Positions 47,230-55,703 of a stretch of DNA of 64,000 nucleotides are shown here, one piece after another. The stretch comes from JAKZVK01 sp965237575 (GTDB lineage: Bacteria > Acidobacteriota > Terriglobia > Bryobacterales > UBA6623), in contig CBDEGI010000003.1 of assembly GCA_965237575.1 (NCBI GenBank), positions 682,001-746,000 of the forward strand. The letters are read 5' to 3'. The notes beneath the pieces are model-generated. The model ran no database searches, had not been told where the DNA came from, and saw only the letters and a program-made list of their open reading frames with translations. How positions within the stretch are numbered: position 1 is the first letter of the stretch; each line of letters starts with the position of its first letter. The position numbers and the translations under genes were made by a program.

Positions 47230-47377
47230 GTGGCGTAAGGCTCCAGCCATTGCCCCCAGAGATCTCGACTGAGCGATTCCTCGGTTCTCAGGTCCTCGAG
47301 CTATAGCCGCTGCTCGGTCACTTGCCATCCCGAGTCCCGACGAATCGAGACTCGGCAAGCCTGGAGGCTTACGCCAC
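47230..47377. repeat. imperfect inverted repeat near the SelA-like gene
   Basis: GTGGCGTAAGGCTCCAG (47230-47246) and CTGGAGGCTTACGCCAC (47361-47377) pair with one mismatch; GGCGCC-type flanks extend the symmetry. The 148-bp unit is non-coding and may be a small element. Confidence 0.5.
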
Positions 47378-47464
47378 AGGGGCGCTCACTCGTCGGTTTG
47401 AAGTCGCAGACCTTGCTAGCTGCTTTCCGTGGCAAGAGCCAATTCGCTTCCGGGGCGGCCGTCC

Positions 47465-48745
47465 TCACGCCTTCTTAGCGTTCTTCCGCGCTTGGCCGAG
47501 GATCTCTCGCAGCCGCCGGCCAATGATCATGTCATCGCCCGGCCGAAGCGTTTGGGCGATGATGTGCATTTCGTCGGTACGCGCGGGCATTTTCAAGTCC
47601 TTCTCCCGCACGGCGGGCACCAGCGGTGGATTGTTGCCAATTGTAAGAACCTCGATGCGCGTCTCGCCTTCTCGCAACTGGCGGTCGCAATCGGCGATGG
47701 TGAAGCCCCAGGCCTGCTCGTCCCAACTGATGCTCACCCTCGGATTGCGATAGGGATCTTCGGGCTCGGAAATCTCGGCCTGGACGCCAGGCACGGACTC
47801 GGCCAGCTTTTTGATGCGAGTCAGCCGGTCGCGCCACTCGCGGTCGAGTTTGCCGAGGTCGGCCTTCACCCACCACTCCACAGCCGCCAGGCAACCCATG
47901 ATCTCCTCTTTGCCAACCTTCATCGGGCGGCAAACCGACCCTTCCCAAGGGTTGTAGTTGGCCAACGCCGCGTCGATCAGATCCTTGCGGCCGAATAAGA
48001 GGCCGCTGCACTGCGGACCGCGCAGCCCCTTGCCACCGCTGAAGGTGTAGAGGTCAATGCCCATCTTGGCGTAGAGGCGCATGCTGTCGATCGGCGGGAT
48101 GCCGGCCGCTTGGTCGAGCAGCAACGGCACGTTAGCGCGCGTGGCGATGGCCTGCGCCTGTTCGAGTTGTTCGCCGGTCCTGGTGGTGTAAATCATTGCG
48201 GTGTTGTCGTTGATGGCCGGTTGAATGTCGTCGAGCGTGGGAGCCAGCACCAGCTTACCGCCGGCCAGGCGGAGGGCGCTGTCGAACGCGTTCCGCCCGG
48301 GGAACATGATGACCTCGTACTTCATCCCTGTCGTGTCGGGAAGTTGCCAGATGCGGGCGGGGTCGTTGCCGGCAATGCAGGCCGCGGTTGCCGCCGCCAT
48401 GGCGCCGGCCGCGCCGGAGGTAACCATCCCGGCTTCGGCGCCGGACAGCTCGGCGAGGCGCTTGCCGACGGCGCGTTGCAGCTCGAAGATTTCGACGTAG
48501 TGATGCGCCGCCTGCTCTTTGGCGGCTCGTACTTCGGGTAGTTCCAGGGTGCCGCTGAGGTAAGTCCACACGCCCCGTGCGTTGACTAGGGGCTTGACGC
48601 CGATGCGGGTGTAGATGTTGTCGGAGGCGCTCTTGCCCACCGCGGCCAGGGCTTTCTCTTTGAAACCTTCGAACGCCAGCGACCCGAGCAAGGGCAGCGC
48701 GCTGGCGTATTTGAAGAAGAAACGGCGATCGAACGAGGTGGGCAT
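47465..48745 (-). CDS. Tat-exported SelA-like PLP enzyme (paralogue 2)
   Basis: 426 residues from ATG 48745 behind AGGAG. The leader DRRFFFKYASALPLLGSLAFEG is of twin-arginine type. The PLP fold is complete: LVNARGVWTYLSGTLELPEV, VTSGAAGAMAAAT, LPLLLDQAAGIPP and the lysine Lys239 in FSGGKGLRGPQCSGLLFGR. It is clearly homologous to the enzyme at 6859-8523 but lacks its extra C-terminal module. It is probably an amino-acid or amino-sugar lyase/racemase-type enzyme rather than selenocysteine synthase. The HTH gene at 48791-49273 lies just upstream on the same strand (45 bp), possibly co-transcribed. Confidence 0.8.
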   Translation of the reverse strand: MPTSFDRRFFFKYASALPLLGSLAFEGFKEKALAAVGKSASDNIYTRIGVKPLVNARGVWTYLSGTLELPEVRAAKEQAAHHYVEIFELQRAVGKRLAELSGAEAGMVTSGAAGAMAAATAACIAGNDPARIWQLPDTTGMKYEVIMFPGRNAFDSALRLAGGKLVLAPTLDDIQPAINDNTAMIYTTRTGEQLEQAQAIATRANVPLLLDQAAGIPPIDSMRLYAKMGIDLYTFSGGKGLRGPQCSGLLFGRKDLIDAALANYNPWEGSVCRPMKVGKEEIMGCLAAVEWWVKADLGKLDREWRDRLTRIKKLAESVPGVQAEISEPEDPYRNPRVSISWDEQAWGFTIADCDRQLREGETRIEVLTIGNNPPLVPAVREKDLKMPARTDEMHIIAQTLRPGDDMIIGRRLREILGQARKNAKKA

Positions 48746-48790
48746 GGAGGAGGCTCCTTTCCGCGGGTCCGGCTCCATCCTAGCGCAAGT

Positions 48791-49273
48791 TCACTCGCGC
48801 GTTTGCTTGAAGGCGGCTTCGAGGGCTGTGACGCGGCGGCGGAGATCGCGGTAGTAGCCAGAACGGCCCGAAGCCTTGCGGCTGGTGCGGGCACGGGTGA
48901 CACGAGGGCTTTCGATGCGTTCAGGGGATTCGATGAGAACGAACGTCATGTGGACGGCGTCAGACGCACCGTTGTGCAGGCGAAGGGTGGCGTGGGCGAG
49001 GGACTCTTGGCTGAGTTGGCGCAGCCTCGTTTGAAAGTGCACGTCCTCGTGCAGCCAGCGGCGGAGGGTACGGTCGCCAACCTGCGCCTGTCGGGCGGCG
49101 GCGGCGATGGAGCGGCATTCCAGCAGGGCGACGAGGGCACGCTCTTGGGACGGCTTCAGCTTGGCGGGGCGGCCGTTGGCGGGCGTCGTCGCGACAGCCC
49201 TTTTGGTGACCGGCGCGGGCTGGTCGGCCGCTTGGCACGATTTGGCAAGGTTTTCGGTAGTTTTATCATTCAT
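48791..49273 (-). CDS. HTH protein of the dispersed family (member 3)
   Basis: 160 residues. After a variable N-terminus, RSIAAAARQAQVGDRTLRRWLHEDVHFQTRLRQLSQESLAHATLRLHNGASDAV matches the member at 19414 in HTH and following helix. The C-terminus differs (basic segment, then RRRVTALEAAFKQTRE). It is preceded by leader module copy 5 at 49313-49387. The only gene directly downstream is the SelA-like enzyme, so a regulatory link is possible but unproven. Confidence 0.65.
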   Translation of the reverse strand: MNDKTTENLAKSCQAADQPAPVTKRAVATTPANGRPAKLKPSQERALVALLECRSIAAAARQAQVGDRTLRRWLHEDVHFQTRLRQLSQESLAHATLRLHNGASDAVHMTFVLIESPERIESPRVTRARTSRKASGRSGYYRDLRRRVTALEAAFKQTRE

Positions 49274-49312
49274 GGCGTCGATGGGTTGTCAAGCTCCCCC
49301 TCCCCCGGTCTC

Positions 49313-49387
49313 AGGGTAGCGCACAGGTCTGGGGAAATGGCCTTTTTCGCCGTAAGTTGTTGATTCCGTAGGATGAAGATTCTGTGA
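49313..49387 (-). promoter_or_regulatory. leader module copy 5 (before HTH member 3)
   Basis: TCACAGAATCTTC (49387), AACAACTTACGG and TACCCT at 49318-49313. This copy is 11 bp shorter between the first two landmarks (69 bp overall). The start codon is 114 bp after the first landmark. Confidence 0.55.
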
Positions 49388-49421
49388 CTGGGTTTTGGAC
49401 GTGCCCTGATTCTTCGACCGC

Positions 49422-49487
49422 GCCGATATCCCTGACTGTCACCGATATCCTCGTCACCGATATCCTTCACCGATATCCTTTGACAGA
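49422..49487. repeat. ACCGATATCC direct repeats
   Basis: CCGATATCC occurs four times with spacers of 3-10 bases, ending in a degenerate CAGATACC. Related GGCGTATCGGTGAC units form an array on the other side of the nuclease-like gene. Confidence 0.75.
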
Positions 49488-49549
49488 TACCTATCATGGA
49501 TGTCCCTCTCGTGACCGGGCTATCTCTTCGGCACCAGAATTTGTGTAAG

Positions 49550-49822
49550 TGGGGTATCCATTTGACTCAGGTGACCACAACATACCGTGGTTGGCCATTG
49601 GCGGCTCCCGGAAAGGCTTGCCGATAGCACGACGTTTCCAAGCCTGCGATGGCCATGGCGCGTGCGTGATCCTTGATCGGCCCCGAAACGCAGCCTCGTG
49701 GTCCGATCGCGTCCAGACCGGCGTCTGGCACCCCTGGATGCATTCTGGGTGCAGTGTGCTGGCGTCTATGGATCGACCAAACCACAACGCCTTGGGGCTA
49801 CCTGAGTCAAGTGGATACCCCA
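49550..49822. mobile_element. 273-bp element with 23-bp terminal inverted repeats
   Basis: Left end TGGGGTATCCATTTGACTCAGGT is at 49550-49572; the right end (49800-49822) is its inverse with one mismatch. Nothing inside encodes a transposase. A related single end, TGGGGTATGCACTTGACTC, starts at 49926 and again (inverted) at 26770, so at least three ends of this family are in the window. Confidence 0.7.
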
Positions 49823-49923
49823 TTTTTGTGTATACGAGCCGTACGGGTGAAAGGAAGGCACGTAGCTAACCACGCGCTCTCCGTTGAAGTGATGGTGAGC
49901 TGCTCCGGCAAAGCATTCGAAGG

Positions 49924-49994
49924 ACTGGGGTATGCACTTGACTCCCGAAGCCCCAAGGTCTAGTATCCGGGCTCTGGAGGACTATTCGCGCACG
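49924..49994 (-). repeat. 71-bp perfect inverted repeat, right copy
   Basis: Exact reverse complement of 26701-26771, 23 kb apart. It starts with ACTGGGGTATGCACTTGACTC, an end of the 273-bp element family. Recombination between the two copies would invert the segment in between. Confidence 0.9.
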
Positions 49995-50066
49995 CTCAAG
50001 AGCGCTTCGCCTTCAGGTTTCAAAGTCAACCGCTGCCGTCCCCCCGCGGGGCGCAATGAGCGGCGG

Positions 50067-51398
50067 CTATAGGACCCACGACCGCTGCCCGATGGCCCCT
50101 CGAGGGTACGGTCGCCGCAGTCGCCGACCACAAGGTGTGGGGTCGTCGGGAGTCAAGCATTCGAAGGATAGTGGTCTGAGCGCATTCGGATTGTAGAAAA
50201 CGGACATTCCCTCGCACCAGGTCTCACTGTAGGCAGGATCGTCAACCCGGAAAGCGAATTTCTTCGGTTCGGCAGAATTGGGATCGTGGCTGTAACAGGT
50301 TCCAGCCCGGAGCATCGTGACACTCCTTGATCCGAATGCCGCGAGGTAACCCATACGGTTGAACTTCGTGATCGTTCCGTGCGGATTCGCGATCACCGCA
50401 CTTATGTTCTCGGCTCCGGGTAGGTGAAAGAAGCCGGAAGGAATCTCCTTACCCTGCCAACTGTGCTTATCGATCGTGCCCGCTTCGATCACAAGTCTTC
50501 CGTCTGCGTGACGCCATGTGTGGCGTAGTCCAAACAAGTATTCAATCAGCGGTGTGCCCGTCCAGGCCATCGAACCAGGAGCATGAAAATCCTGAATCGC
50601 GAAGACTATAGGATGCCCCTGTAGATGCGGAAGCTTCCAGTACTCCTTCTGGAGCTTCGAATAGAGAGCACTCCCATACTTGATCGGCATGTACTCCTGC
50701 AAGTAAAGGCGGTGCTCCTCGGGATCGTCCGGTGGAGTGGGCTCAACAACTACACCGCCTTTCATTGAGGGGTTGACGGTAGTGGCCTCTACGAAGAACT
50801 CGGCTGCCAACCCAACGCAATGGAAATCTGGCGCGGGGTGTTGCCGTACGATTGCATAGCCCATCTCAGTGAGCGTGGCGAACAGGTACAGTTCCCATAT
50901 CCTGGCGTCAAAGCCGGTCGTTTGGAATTGCTCAACGAAGTTTCCGTCCGCGTCCTCATAATAGAACTGCATCGCAGCGATCAACTCACGGGCCGGCGAA
51001 TAGCCGTCGCCTGAAATGAGGGACCGGAAGGCAGGATGTAGAAGATCCTCGGGCACGACGGGCACGATCAGACTCAGGCTCGCCCCTGCCTCATCGCCCT
51101 GCCAATACTCCTCGTCCAGCTTCCCAGCCCACGTCGTAAGCAGCGCGCCTAGTTCGTCGCGTGCTTGCTCGATCTTTGGCTTGAACTCGTCAACCCACAC
51201 TGCCCTGAAGCGACCTCGCCTGTCGCGGGCCAGAACAACCGAGGAGAAGTCATCGTCGGGGAGATCGCGGATGAGCGTTCCGAGCACTCTTTCGCCGCCC
51301 TCCTCGTACCATCCGAGTTCCCCGGATGAGAGCACGTGTTGCGGGCTGCGGCTATAACCGGCGAGAGCGTCGAACCGGGCCCGGGAAATTGCGTTCAT
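50067..51398 (-). CDS. nuclease-like orphan protein
   Basis: 443 residues. I cannot name the family. The N-terminus MNAISRARFDALAGYSRSP and GTLIRDLPDDDFSSVVLARDRRGRFRAV is regular and soluble. Around residues 165-210 the order Glu (WELYLFATLTEMGY), PDFHCVG, then FFVEATTVNPS resembles a PD-(D/E)xK nuclease core with Thr in place of Lys. Such proteins often act in DNA defence, but this is an inference from pattern only. It is a single gene, flanked by tandem arrays (49422-49487 and 51457-51580) and element ends, hence in a mobile-looking niche. Confidence 0.55.
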   Translation of the reverse strand: MNAISRARFDALAGYSRSPQHVLSSGELGWYEEGGERVLGTLIRDLPDDDFSSVVLARDRRGRFRAVWVDEFKPKIEQARDELGALLTTWAGKLDEEYWQGDEAGASLSLIVPVVPEDLLHPAFRSLISGDGYSPARELIAAMQFYYEDADGNFVEQFQTTGFDARIWELYLFATLTEMGYAIVRQHPAPDFHCVGLAAEFFVEATTVNPSMKGGVVVEPTPPDDPEEHRLYLQEYMPIKYGSALYSKLQKEYWKLPHLQGHPIVFAIQDFHAPGSMAWTGTPLIEYLFGLRHTWRHADGRLVIEAGTIDKHSWQGKEIPSGFFHLPGAENISAVIANPHGTITKFNRMGYLAAFGSRSVTMLRAGTCYSHDPNSAEPKKFAFRVDDPAYSETWCEGMSVFYNPNALRPLSFECLTPDDPTPCGRRLRRPYPRGAIGQRSWVL

Positions 51399-51456
51399 TG
51401 GCGATGCCTCAGCTTCCGCAATAGTTTACCCGTTGCTCATGGCATAGAGGTTTTTC

Positions 51457-51580
51457 GGCGTATCGGGGCGTATCGGGGCGTATCGGGGCGTATCGGGGCG
51501 TATCGGTGACGGCGTATCGGTGACGGCGTATCGGTGACGGCGTATCGGTGACGGCGTATCGGTGACGGCGTATCGGTGAC
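51457..51580. repeat. tandem array: 4 x 10 bp then 6 x 14 bp
   Basis: Four units GGCGTATCGG (51457-51496) pass directly into six units GGCGTATCGGTGAC (51497-51580), followed by AGTCACCGAT, so the array ends in the palindrome CGGTGACAGTCACCG. All units are exact. It lies 60-180 bp upstream of the start of the nuclease-like gene and could affect its promoter. Confidence 0.95.
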
Positions 51581-51622
51581 AGTCACCGATTGGGGCGCAT
51601 CGCCGCTCCCCTCCAAACGCGG

Positions 51623-51720
51623 TCACAGATTCTCAAAAAAGACTCCCATGTTTTCAATGACTTACCTCCCCAGCCACCCCGCTGCTCCCACCATCGCCGC
51701 TTACACTAGAAGCAAAGAAA
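51623..51720 (+). promoter_or_regulatory. leader module copy 4 (before truncated HTH gene)
   Basis: TCACAGATTCTCAAAAAAGA at 51623, TTTTCAATGACTTACC about 38 bases on, TACACT at 51702 (79 bp). The HTH gene starts at 51840. Confidence 0.6.
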
Positions 51721-51839
51721 GCTGGCGGCGATCCGTCGCCCCAACAGGACAGCAGGTGAAAAGCCACAATCCCAAATCCAAGTCAGCGATCTGCACGGGC
51801 GCCGTGCGGCGAAACTACGGGTGCCGCGCGAGGTGACCC

Positions 51840-52142
51840 ATGAGTGAAGAACATAAAGAATCCTTACAACATCTGCGAAAACCGCGCCAAATCGTGACAA
51901 ATCCTGCCAACTCCTGTCAGCTCCAGTCGGTCACCGAGCTGTCCGTGGCGTCCGCCGAGCAGGAACCAGCCCTCACCCAGCGGCAGCAACTGGCGCTGAT
52001 CGCCATGGTCTCGGTCCACTCGATCGCTGCGGCCGCCCGCCAATCCGGCGTCAGCGAGCGCTCGATCCAAGCGGTCCGGCACGAACCTTCACGCCACTCG
52101 GAGGGCGCTAGACTCCATCTCTCGGTACGGAACTCGGTCTAA
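51840..52142 (+). CDS. HTH protein of the dispersed family (member 4, truncated)
   Basis: 100 residues. LTQRQQLALIAMVSVHSIAAAARQSGVSERSIQAVRHEPSRH matches the HTH of the member at 48791-49273 (HSIAAAARQSGVSERS against RSIAAAARQAQVGDRT). The conserved region after the HTH is missing; the frame ends in unrelated residues, overlapping the stop of metG by four bases. Probably a decayed copy. Confidence 0.5.
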   Translation: MSEEHKESLQHLRKPRQIVTNPANSCQLQSVTELSVASAEQEPALTQRQQLALIAMVSVHSIAAAARQSGVSERSIQAVRHEPSRHSEGARLHLSVRNSV

Positions 52143-54130
52143 CTCAGGCGGGCGCCGATGGGGGCGTCCTCGAGGAAACTGACGAGGCTCGGTTTGCCGT
52201 CATCGCCGGTGGCGGCGACGATCATGCCTTCGGAAACGAGGCCGCGCAGCTTGCGCGGCTTGAGGTTGGCGACGATGGCGACCTTGCGTCCGATGAGCGT
52301 GTCGGGGTCGTAGGCTTCGGCGATGCCGGCGACGATCGAGCGCGGCTCGGGCTCACCGATATCGACGGTGAGGTGCAGCAGCTTGTCGGCTTTCTTGACC
52401 TTCTCGGCGGTCTTCACCTGTCCCACCCGCATTTCGACCTTGGCGAAGTCGTCGATCGCGATCTTGGGCGCGGTGTCGGCCTCCGCGTCGGCGGACTCCG
52501 CGGCCGGTGCCCCTGGGGCGGCCGATTCCTTTGCGGCCTCGGGTTGCTTGCCCATGACCGCGGCCTGCTCGTTGAGAGCTTCGTCTTCCAACTGTTCCAT
52601 CTTCTTGACCGACTCCTCTACGTCTAATCTCGGGAAGACCGCTACCGACTCGCCGATGGTCGTGCCCGCCGCGAGTTGCCCCCACTTCAGATCGTCGAGC
52701 CGCACGTCCGCGAGTGCCGCCCCTTGCCCGAGCTGGCTCCAGATCTTCTCCGACGATTTGGGCATCACCGGATAGACCAGCGCAGTGACGATGCGCAACA
52801 CCTCGGCGGCGTTGTACAGAACCGCGCGCAGCTTCTCCTGCGAAGCCTCGTCCTCGCCTTTGATCAGCACCCAAGGCTTGTGCTCGACGATGTACTTGTC
52901 CGCCGCGCCGATCAACGCCCACACGCATTCCAAGCCGCGCGAGAAATCGAAGTTCTCGAAGTGCCCCCGCGTCGCGGCAATCGTCTCCGCCGCGCGGCCG
53001 GCCAAATCGTCGTCGCCGGCCGGCTCGGGGATCTCGCCGCCGAAGTAGCGGTGAATCATCGACAACGTGCGGCTGGCCAGGTTGCCGAGACCGTTGGCCA
53101 GGTCGGCGTTGTAGCGCTTGACCAGCGCTTCGGAGCTGAAATTGCCGTCCTGCCCGAAAACGATATCGCGGAGCAGGTAGTAGCGCAGGCCCTCGATGCC
53201 GACGACTTTGTCGATCGGTTTCGCGCGTACGATGTTGCCCTTCGACTTGCTCATCTTGTCGCCCTGAAAGATGAGCCAGCCGTGCGCGTAGATCTGCTTC
53301 GGCAGCGGCAAGCCGGCGGCCATCAAGAACGCCGGCCAGTAGACGGCGTGAAAGCGCAGGATCTCTTTACCGACGAGATGAAGGTCGGCGGGCCAGAGCT
53401 TCTCCCACAACGCGCGGCGCTCGCCTTCCTCGCCGTAGCCGATCGCGCTCATGTAGGTCGTGAGCGCGTCGAACCAAACATAGAAGACGTGCTCTGGATC
53501 GTTCGGCAGCGGGATGCCCCACTTCAGCTTCGAGCGGCTGACGGAGAGGTCCTTCAGGCCGCCTTCGACGAACGAGAGCACCTCGTTGCGGCGGGTCTCG
53601 GGCCGGATGAAGTTGGGTTGCTCGCGGTAGAGCGCGAGGAGCTTGTCTTGGTACGCTGACAGCCGGAAGAAGTAGTTCTCTTCGGTGATGGTGATGATCT
53701 TGTCGGGGTCGGCGAGCGCGGCTTCCTCGTCGGTGACGAAGGCCTCGTCAGAGACGTGGTACTTGCCGGTGTAGGAATCCTTGTAGATGGCGCCGTTGTC
53801 GAGGCAGCGGGTGAAGATCTCTTGGACGGCCTTGGCGTGTTTGGGGTCGGTGGTGCGGCGGAAGGAATCGTACTCGAATCCCAGCTCGTCCCACTCGGCG
53901 CGGAACGCCGCCGAGACCCGGTTGGCGAACTGCTGGGGCTCCCAACCGGCGCGGCGCGCCGAGCGCTCGACGTTGGTGCCGTGCTCGTCGGTGCCGGTGG
54001 TGAGATGGACCTCGTCCCCCAACATGCGGCGGAAGCGCTTGATGGTGTCGGCCACCGCGGTGGTGTAGGCGTGACCGATGTGGGGCGTCGCGTTGACGTA
54101 ATAGATCGGCGTGGTCAGGTAATACTTCAT
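52139..54130 (-). CDS. metG: methionyl-tRNA synthetase
   Basis: 663 residues; charges tRNA-Met. TPIYYVNATPHIGHAYT holds the HIGH motif, GDKMSKSKGN the KMSKS loop, and TTGTDEHGTN is typical. The usual zinc knuckle cysteines are absent at the expected insertion, as in cysteine-free single-knuckle forms. An Ala/Glu-rich linker (about 520-555) leads to the C-terminal tRNA-binding domain (VEMRVGQVKTAEKVKKADKLLHL), which dimerises the enzyme. It follows larC by 9 bp on the same strand, so the two form an operon. Confidence 0.95.
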   Translation of the reverse strand: MKYYLTTPIYYVNATPHIGHAYTTAVADTIKRFRRMLGDEVHLTTGTDEHGTNVERSARRAGWEPQQFANRVSAAFRAEWDELGFEYDSFRRTTDPKHAKAVQEIFTRCLDNGAIYKDSYTGKYHVSDEAFVTDEEAALADPDKIITITEENYFFRLSAYQDKLLALYREQPNFIRPETRRNEVLSFVEGGLKDLSVSRSKLKWGIPLPNDPEHVFYVWFDALTTYMSAIGYGEEGERRALWEKLWPADLHLVGKEILRFHAVYWPAFLMAAGLPLPKQIYAHGWLIFQGDKMSKSKGNIVRAKPIDKVVGIEGLRYYLLRDIVFGQDGNFSSEALVKRYNADLANGLGNLASRTLSMIHRYFGGEIPEPAGDDDLAGRAAETIAATRGHFENFDFSRGLECVWALIGAADKYIVEHKPWVLIKGEDEASQEKLRAVLYNAAEVLRIVTALVYPVMPKSSEKIWSQLGQGAALADVRLDDLKWGQLAAGTTIGESVAVFPRLDVEESVKKMEQLEDEALNEQAAVMGKQPEAAKESAAPGAPAAESADAEADTAPKIAIDDFAKVEMRVGQVKTAEKVKKADKLLHLTVDIGEPEPRSIVAGIAEAYDPDTLIGRKVAIVANLKPRKLRGLVSEGMIVAATGDDGKPSLVSFLEDAPIGARLS

Positions 54131-54139
54131 TGCGGCTTG

Positions 54140-55321
54140 TCAGACTTGGGGCTTGCCGAGCTTCAGATAGGCGAAGTTGGCCTGCTGCAGAACTTCCTTC
54201 AAAGGTACGTTTCGATCGAGCGCCAGCTTGCGGCAATCCTCGTACTCGGGCGCGAAATTGCGCACGGTGCCGTTCTCGCTGGCGACCTTGATGCGCACCT
54301 CGCCGTAGGGTGTCTCGACAGTGCGCCAAGTGCGCTCCAGTACGCGGCGCTCGGCGACATACATGCGGATACCGAGGGTCGTCGTCTCAGCGAACAACAG
54401 CTCGCTCAGTGCCTCGCGGTCATCGGGTTTCGACAGCACTGAGACCTGAAAGCCGGGCCTGTCCTTCTTCATGTATACCGGGATCAGCGTCACGTCGAGC
54501 GCCCCGGCTTCGAGCAAACGCTCGCGCGCGAACCCGGCCAACTGCGGACTCATGTCATCGACGTTGGCCTCGATCACGTACACCTGGGTGGTTTCCCTCG
54601 CCGATGTCGTCTCGCCGATCAGCACGCGCGCCAAGTTGGCCCGTCCCTCGAATTCGCGGTCGCCGGCGCCGTAGCCGATGCTCAAAACCTTCATGGCGGG
54701 CATGGGGCCGAACTCGGCCGCCAGGGTCGTCACGATCGCCGCGCCCGTGGGCGTGGTCAGCTCCACCGCCGGTCCTTCCGAGTACGAGGGCACGCCCTCG
54801 ACCAGCGCCGCTGTGGCGGGCGCGGGCACGGGCATCACGCCGTGCGCGGCCTTGACGGTTCCACTGCCGAGATTGAGCGGCGAGCAGTAGATCCTCTCGA
54901 TGCCCAACTCGTCGAACCCGATGCACGCCCCGACGATATCGACGATCGAATCGAGCGCGCCGACCTCGTGGAAGTGGACCTTGTCGATCGGGATTTGATG
55001 GATCGCCGCCTCGACCTCGCCCAGGCGGCGAAAGATGCGGATCGAGCGCTCTTTCACCGGATCGGCCAGCGTGCTCCCGCCGATGATCTCCTCGATCCGG
55101 CTCAGCGAGCGGTGGCTGTGGTCGTGCACCACCTCAACAGTCAGGTTCGTTCCGGCGATCCCGGCCCGGCTACACTTCTCGAACTTCAGCGCCACGCCGT
55201 CGAGCCCCAGCTTGGCGACCTCGCCGCGCAGCGTCTCAGGATCGACGCCGGCATCGACCAGAGCACCCAGCAACATGTCGCCGCTGATGCCCGAAAAACA
55301 CTCCAGGTAGGCGACTTTCAT
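54140..55321 (-). CDS. larC: nickel insertion protein LarC
   Basis: 393 residues. LarC inserts nickel into the pincer nucleotide cofactor of lactate racemase-type enzymes. AYLECFSGISGDMLLGALVDAG is diagnostic, followed by the His-rich VHDHSHRSLSRIEEI and VHFHEVGALDSIVDIVG, then NLGSGTVKAAHGVMPVPAPAT and VYVIEANVDDMSPQ. In some bacteria larC is split by a programmed frameshift; here it is one unbroken frame. No larA, larB or larE is in the window. It precedes metG in an operon-like arrangement. Confidence 0.92.
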   Translation of the reverse strand: MKVAYLECFSGISGDMLLGALVDAGVDPETLRGEVAKLGLDGVALKFEKCSRAGIAGTNLTVEVVHDHSHRSLSRIEEIIGGSTLADPVKERSIRIFRRLGEVEAAIHQIPIDKVHFHEVGALDSIVDIVGACIGFDELGIERIYCSPLNLGSGTVKAAHGVMPVPAPATAALVEGVPSYSEGPAVELTTPTGAAIVTTLAAEFGPMPAMKVLSIGYGAGDREFEGRANLARVLIGETTSARETTQVYVIEANVDDMSPQLAGFARERLLEAGALDVTLIPVYMKKDRPGFQVSVLSKPDDREALSELLFAETTTLGIRMYVAERRVLERTWRTVETPYGEVRIKVASENGTVRNFAPEYEDCRKLALDRNVPLKEVLQQANFAYLKLGKPQV

Positions 55322-55703
55322 GGTGATTGGATGCGATGAGGCGGCTTTCGCCCCGGCAGGCCAAAGTACTGAAAAATATGGGGAACCGGACGCGGCCCGG
55401 AAACATGAGCCGGTAACAGCGCGACGCCTCTATCCTAGCAAACCGCTCCGCGCCGGCCCCCGAGCCGACCCCGGCGTGGAGGCGGCCAAAGCGTCCGACA
55501 AACACGCTCTCCGAGCCGCAAAACCGTTCGGTGGTGGGTCCATTCGGAAGTCCTGTCGTGGATCGCTTCCGGATGGGCGACCAATCGCCCGGAAAGAGCA
55601 AGACGACTGCCAGTTCCCCAGGGCAACGTCACCGTTAGTTCTGCTGCTGGTTCCGCCAGCAAGGCTGTGATAAGGTCTTGGCGAGGCTCAGGGCCGTAGT
55701 AGC
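55322..55703. other. intergenic region, no recognised features
   Basis: About 380 bp between larC and the DUF1552 gene, both on the minus strand. No supported gene or shared repeat; any larC promoter would be here but no clear boxes are seen. Confidence 0.4.

Noticed and set aside
26701..49994. A 23-kb composite transposon bounded by the 71-bp inverted repeat
   Set aside because: The element-type ends face inward and the segment holds ordinary genes such as lysC and a prenyl synthase, with no transposase.
51457..51580. CRISPR array
   Set aside because: Units of 10 and 14 bp follow each other without spacers, and there are no cas genes.
49422..51580. Iterons of a replication origin
   Set aside because: The repeated units resemble iterons, but there is no rep gene, no DnaA boxes were seen and the surroundings are chromosomal.
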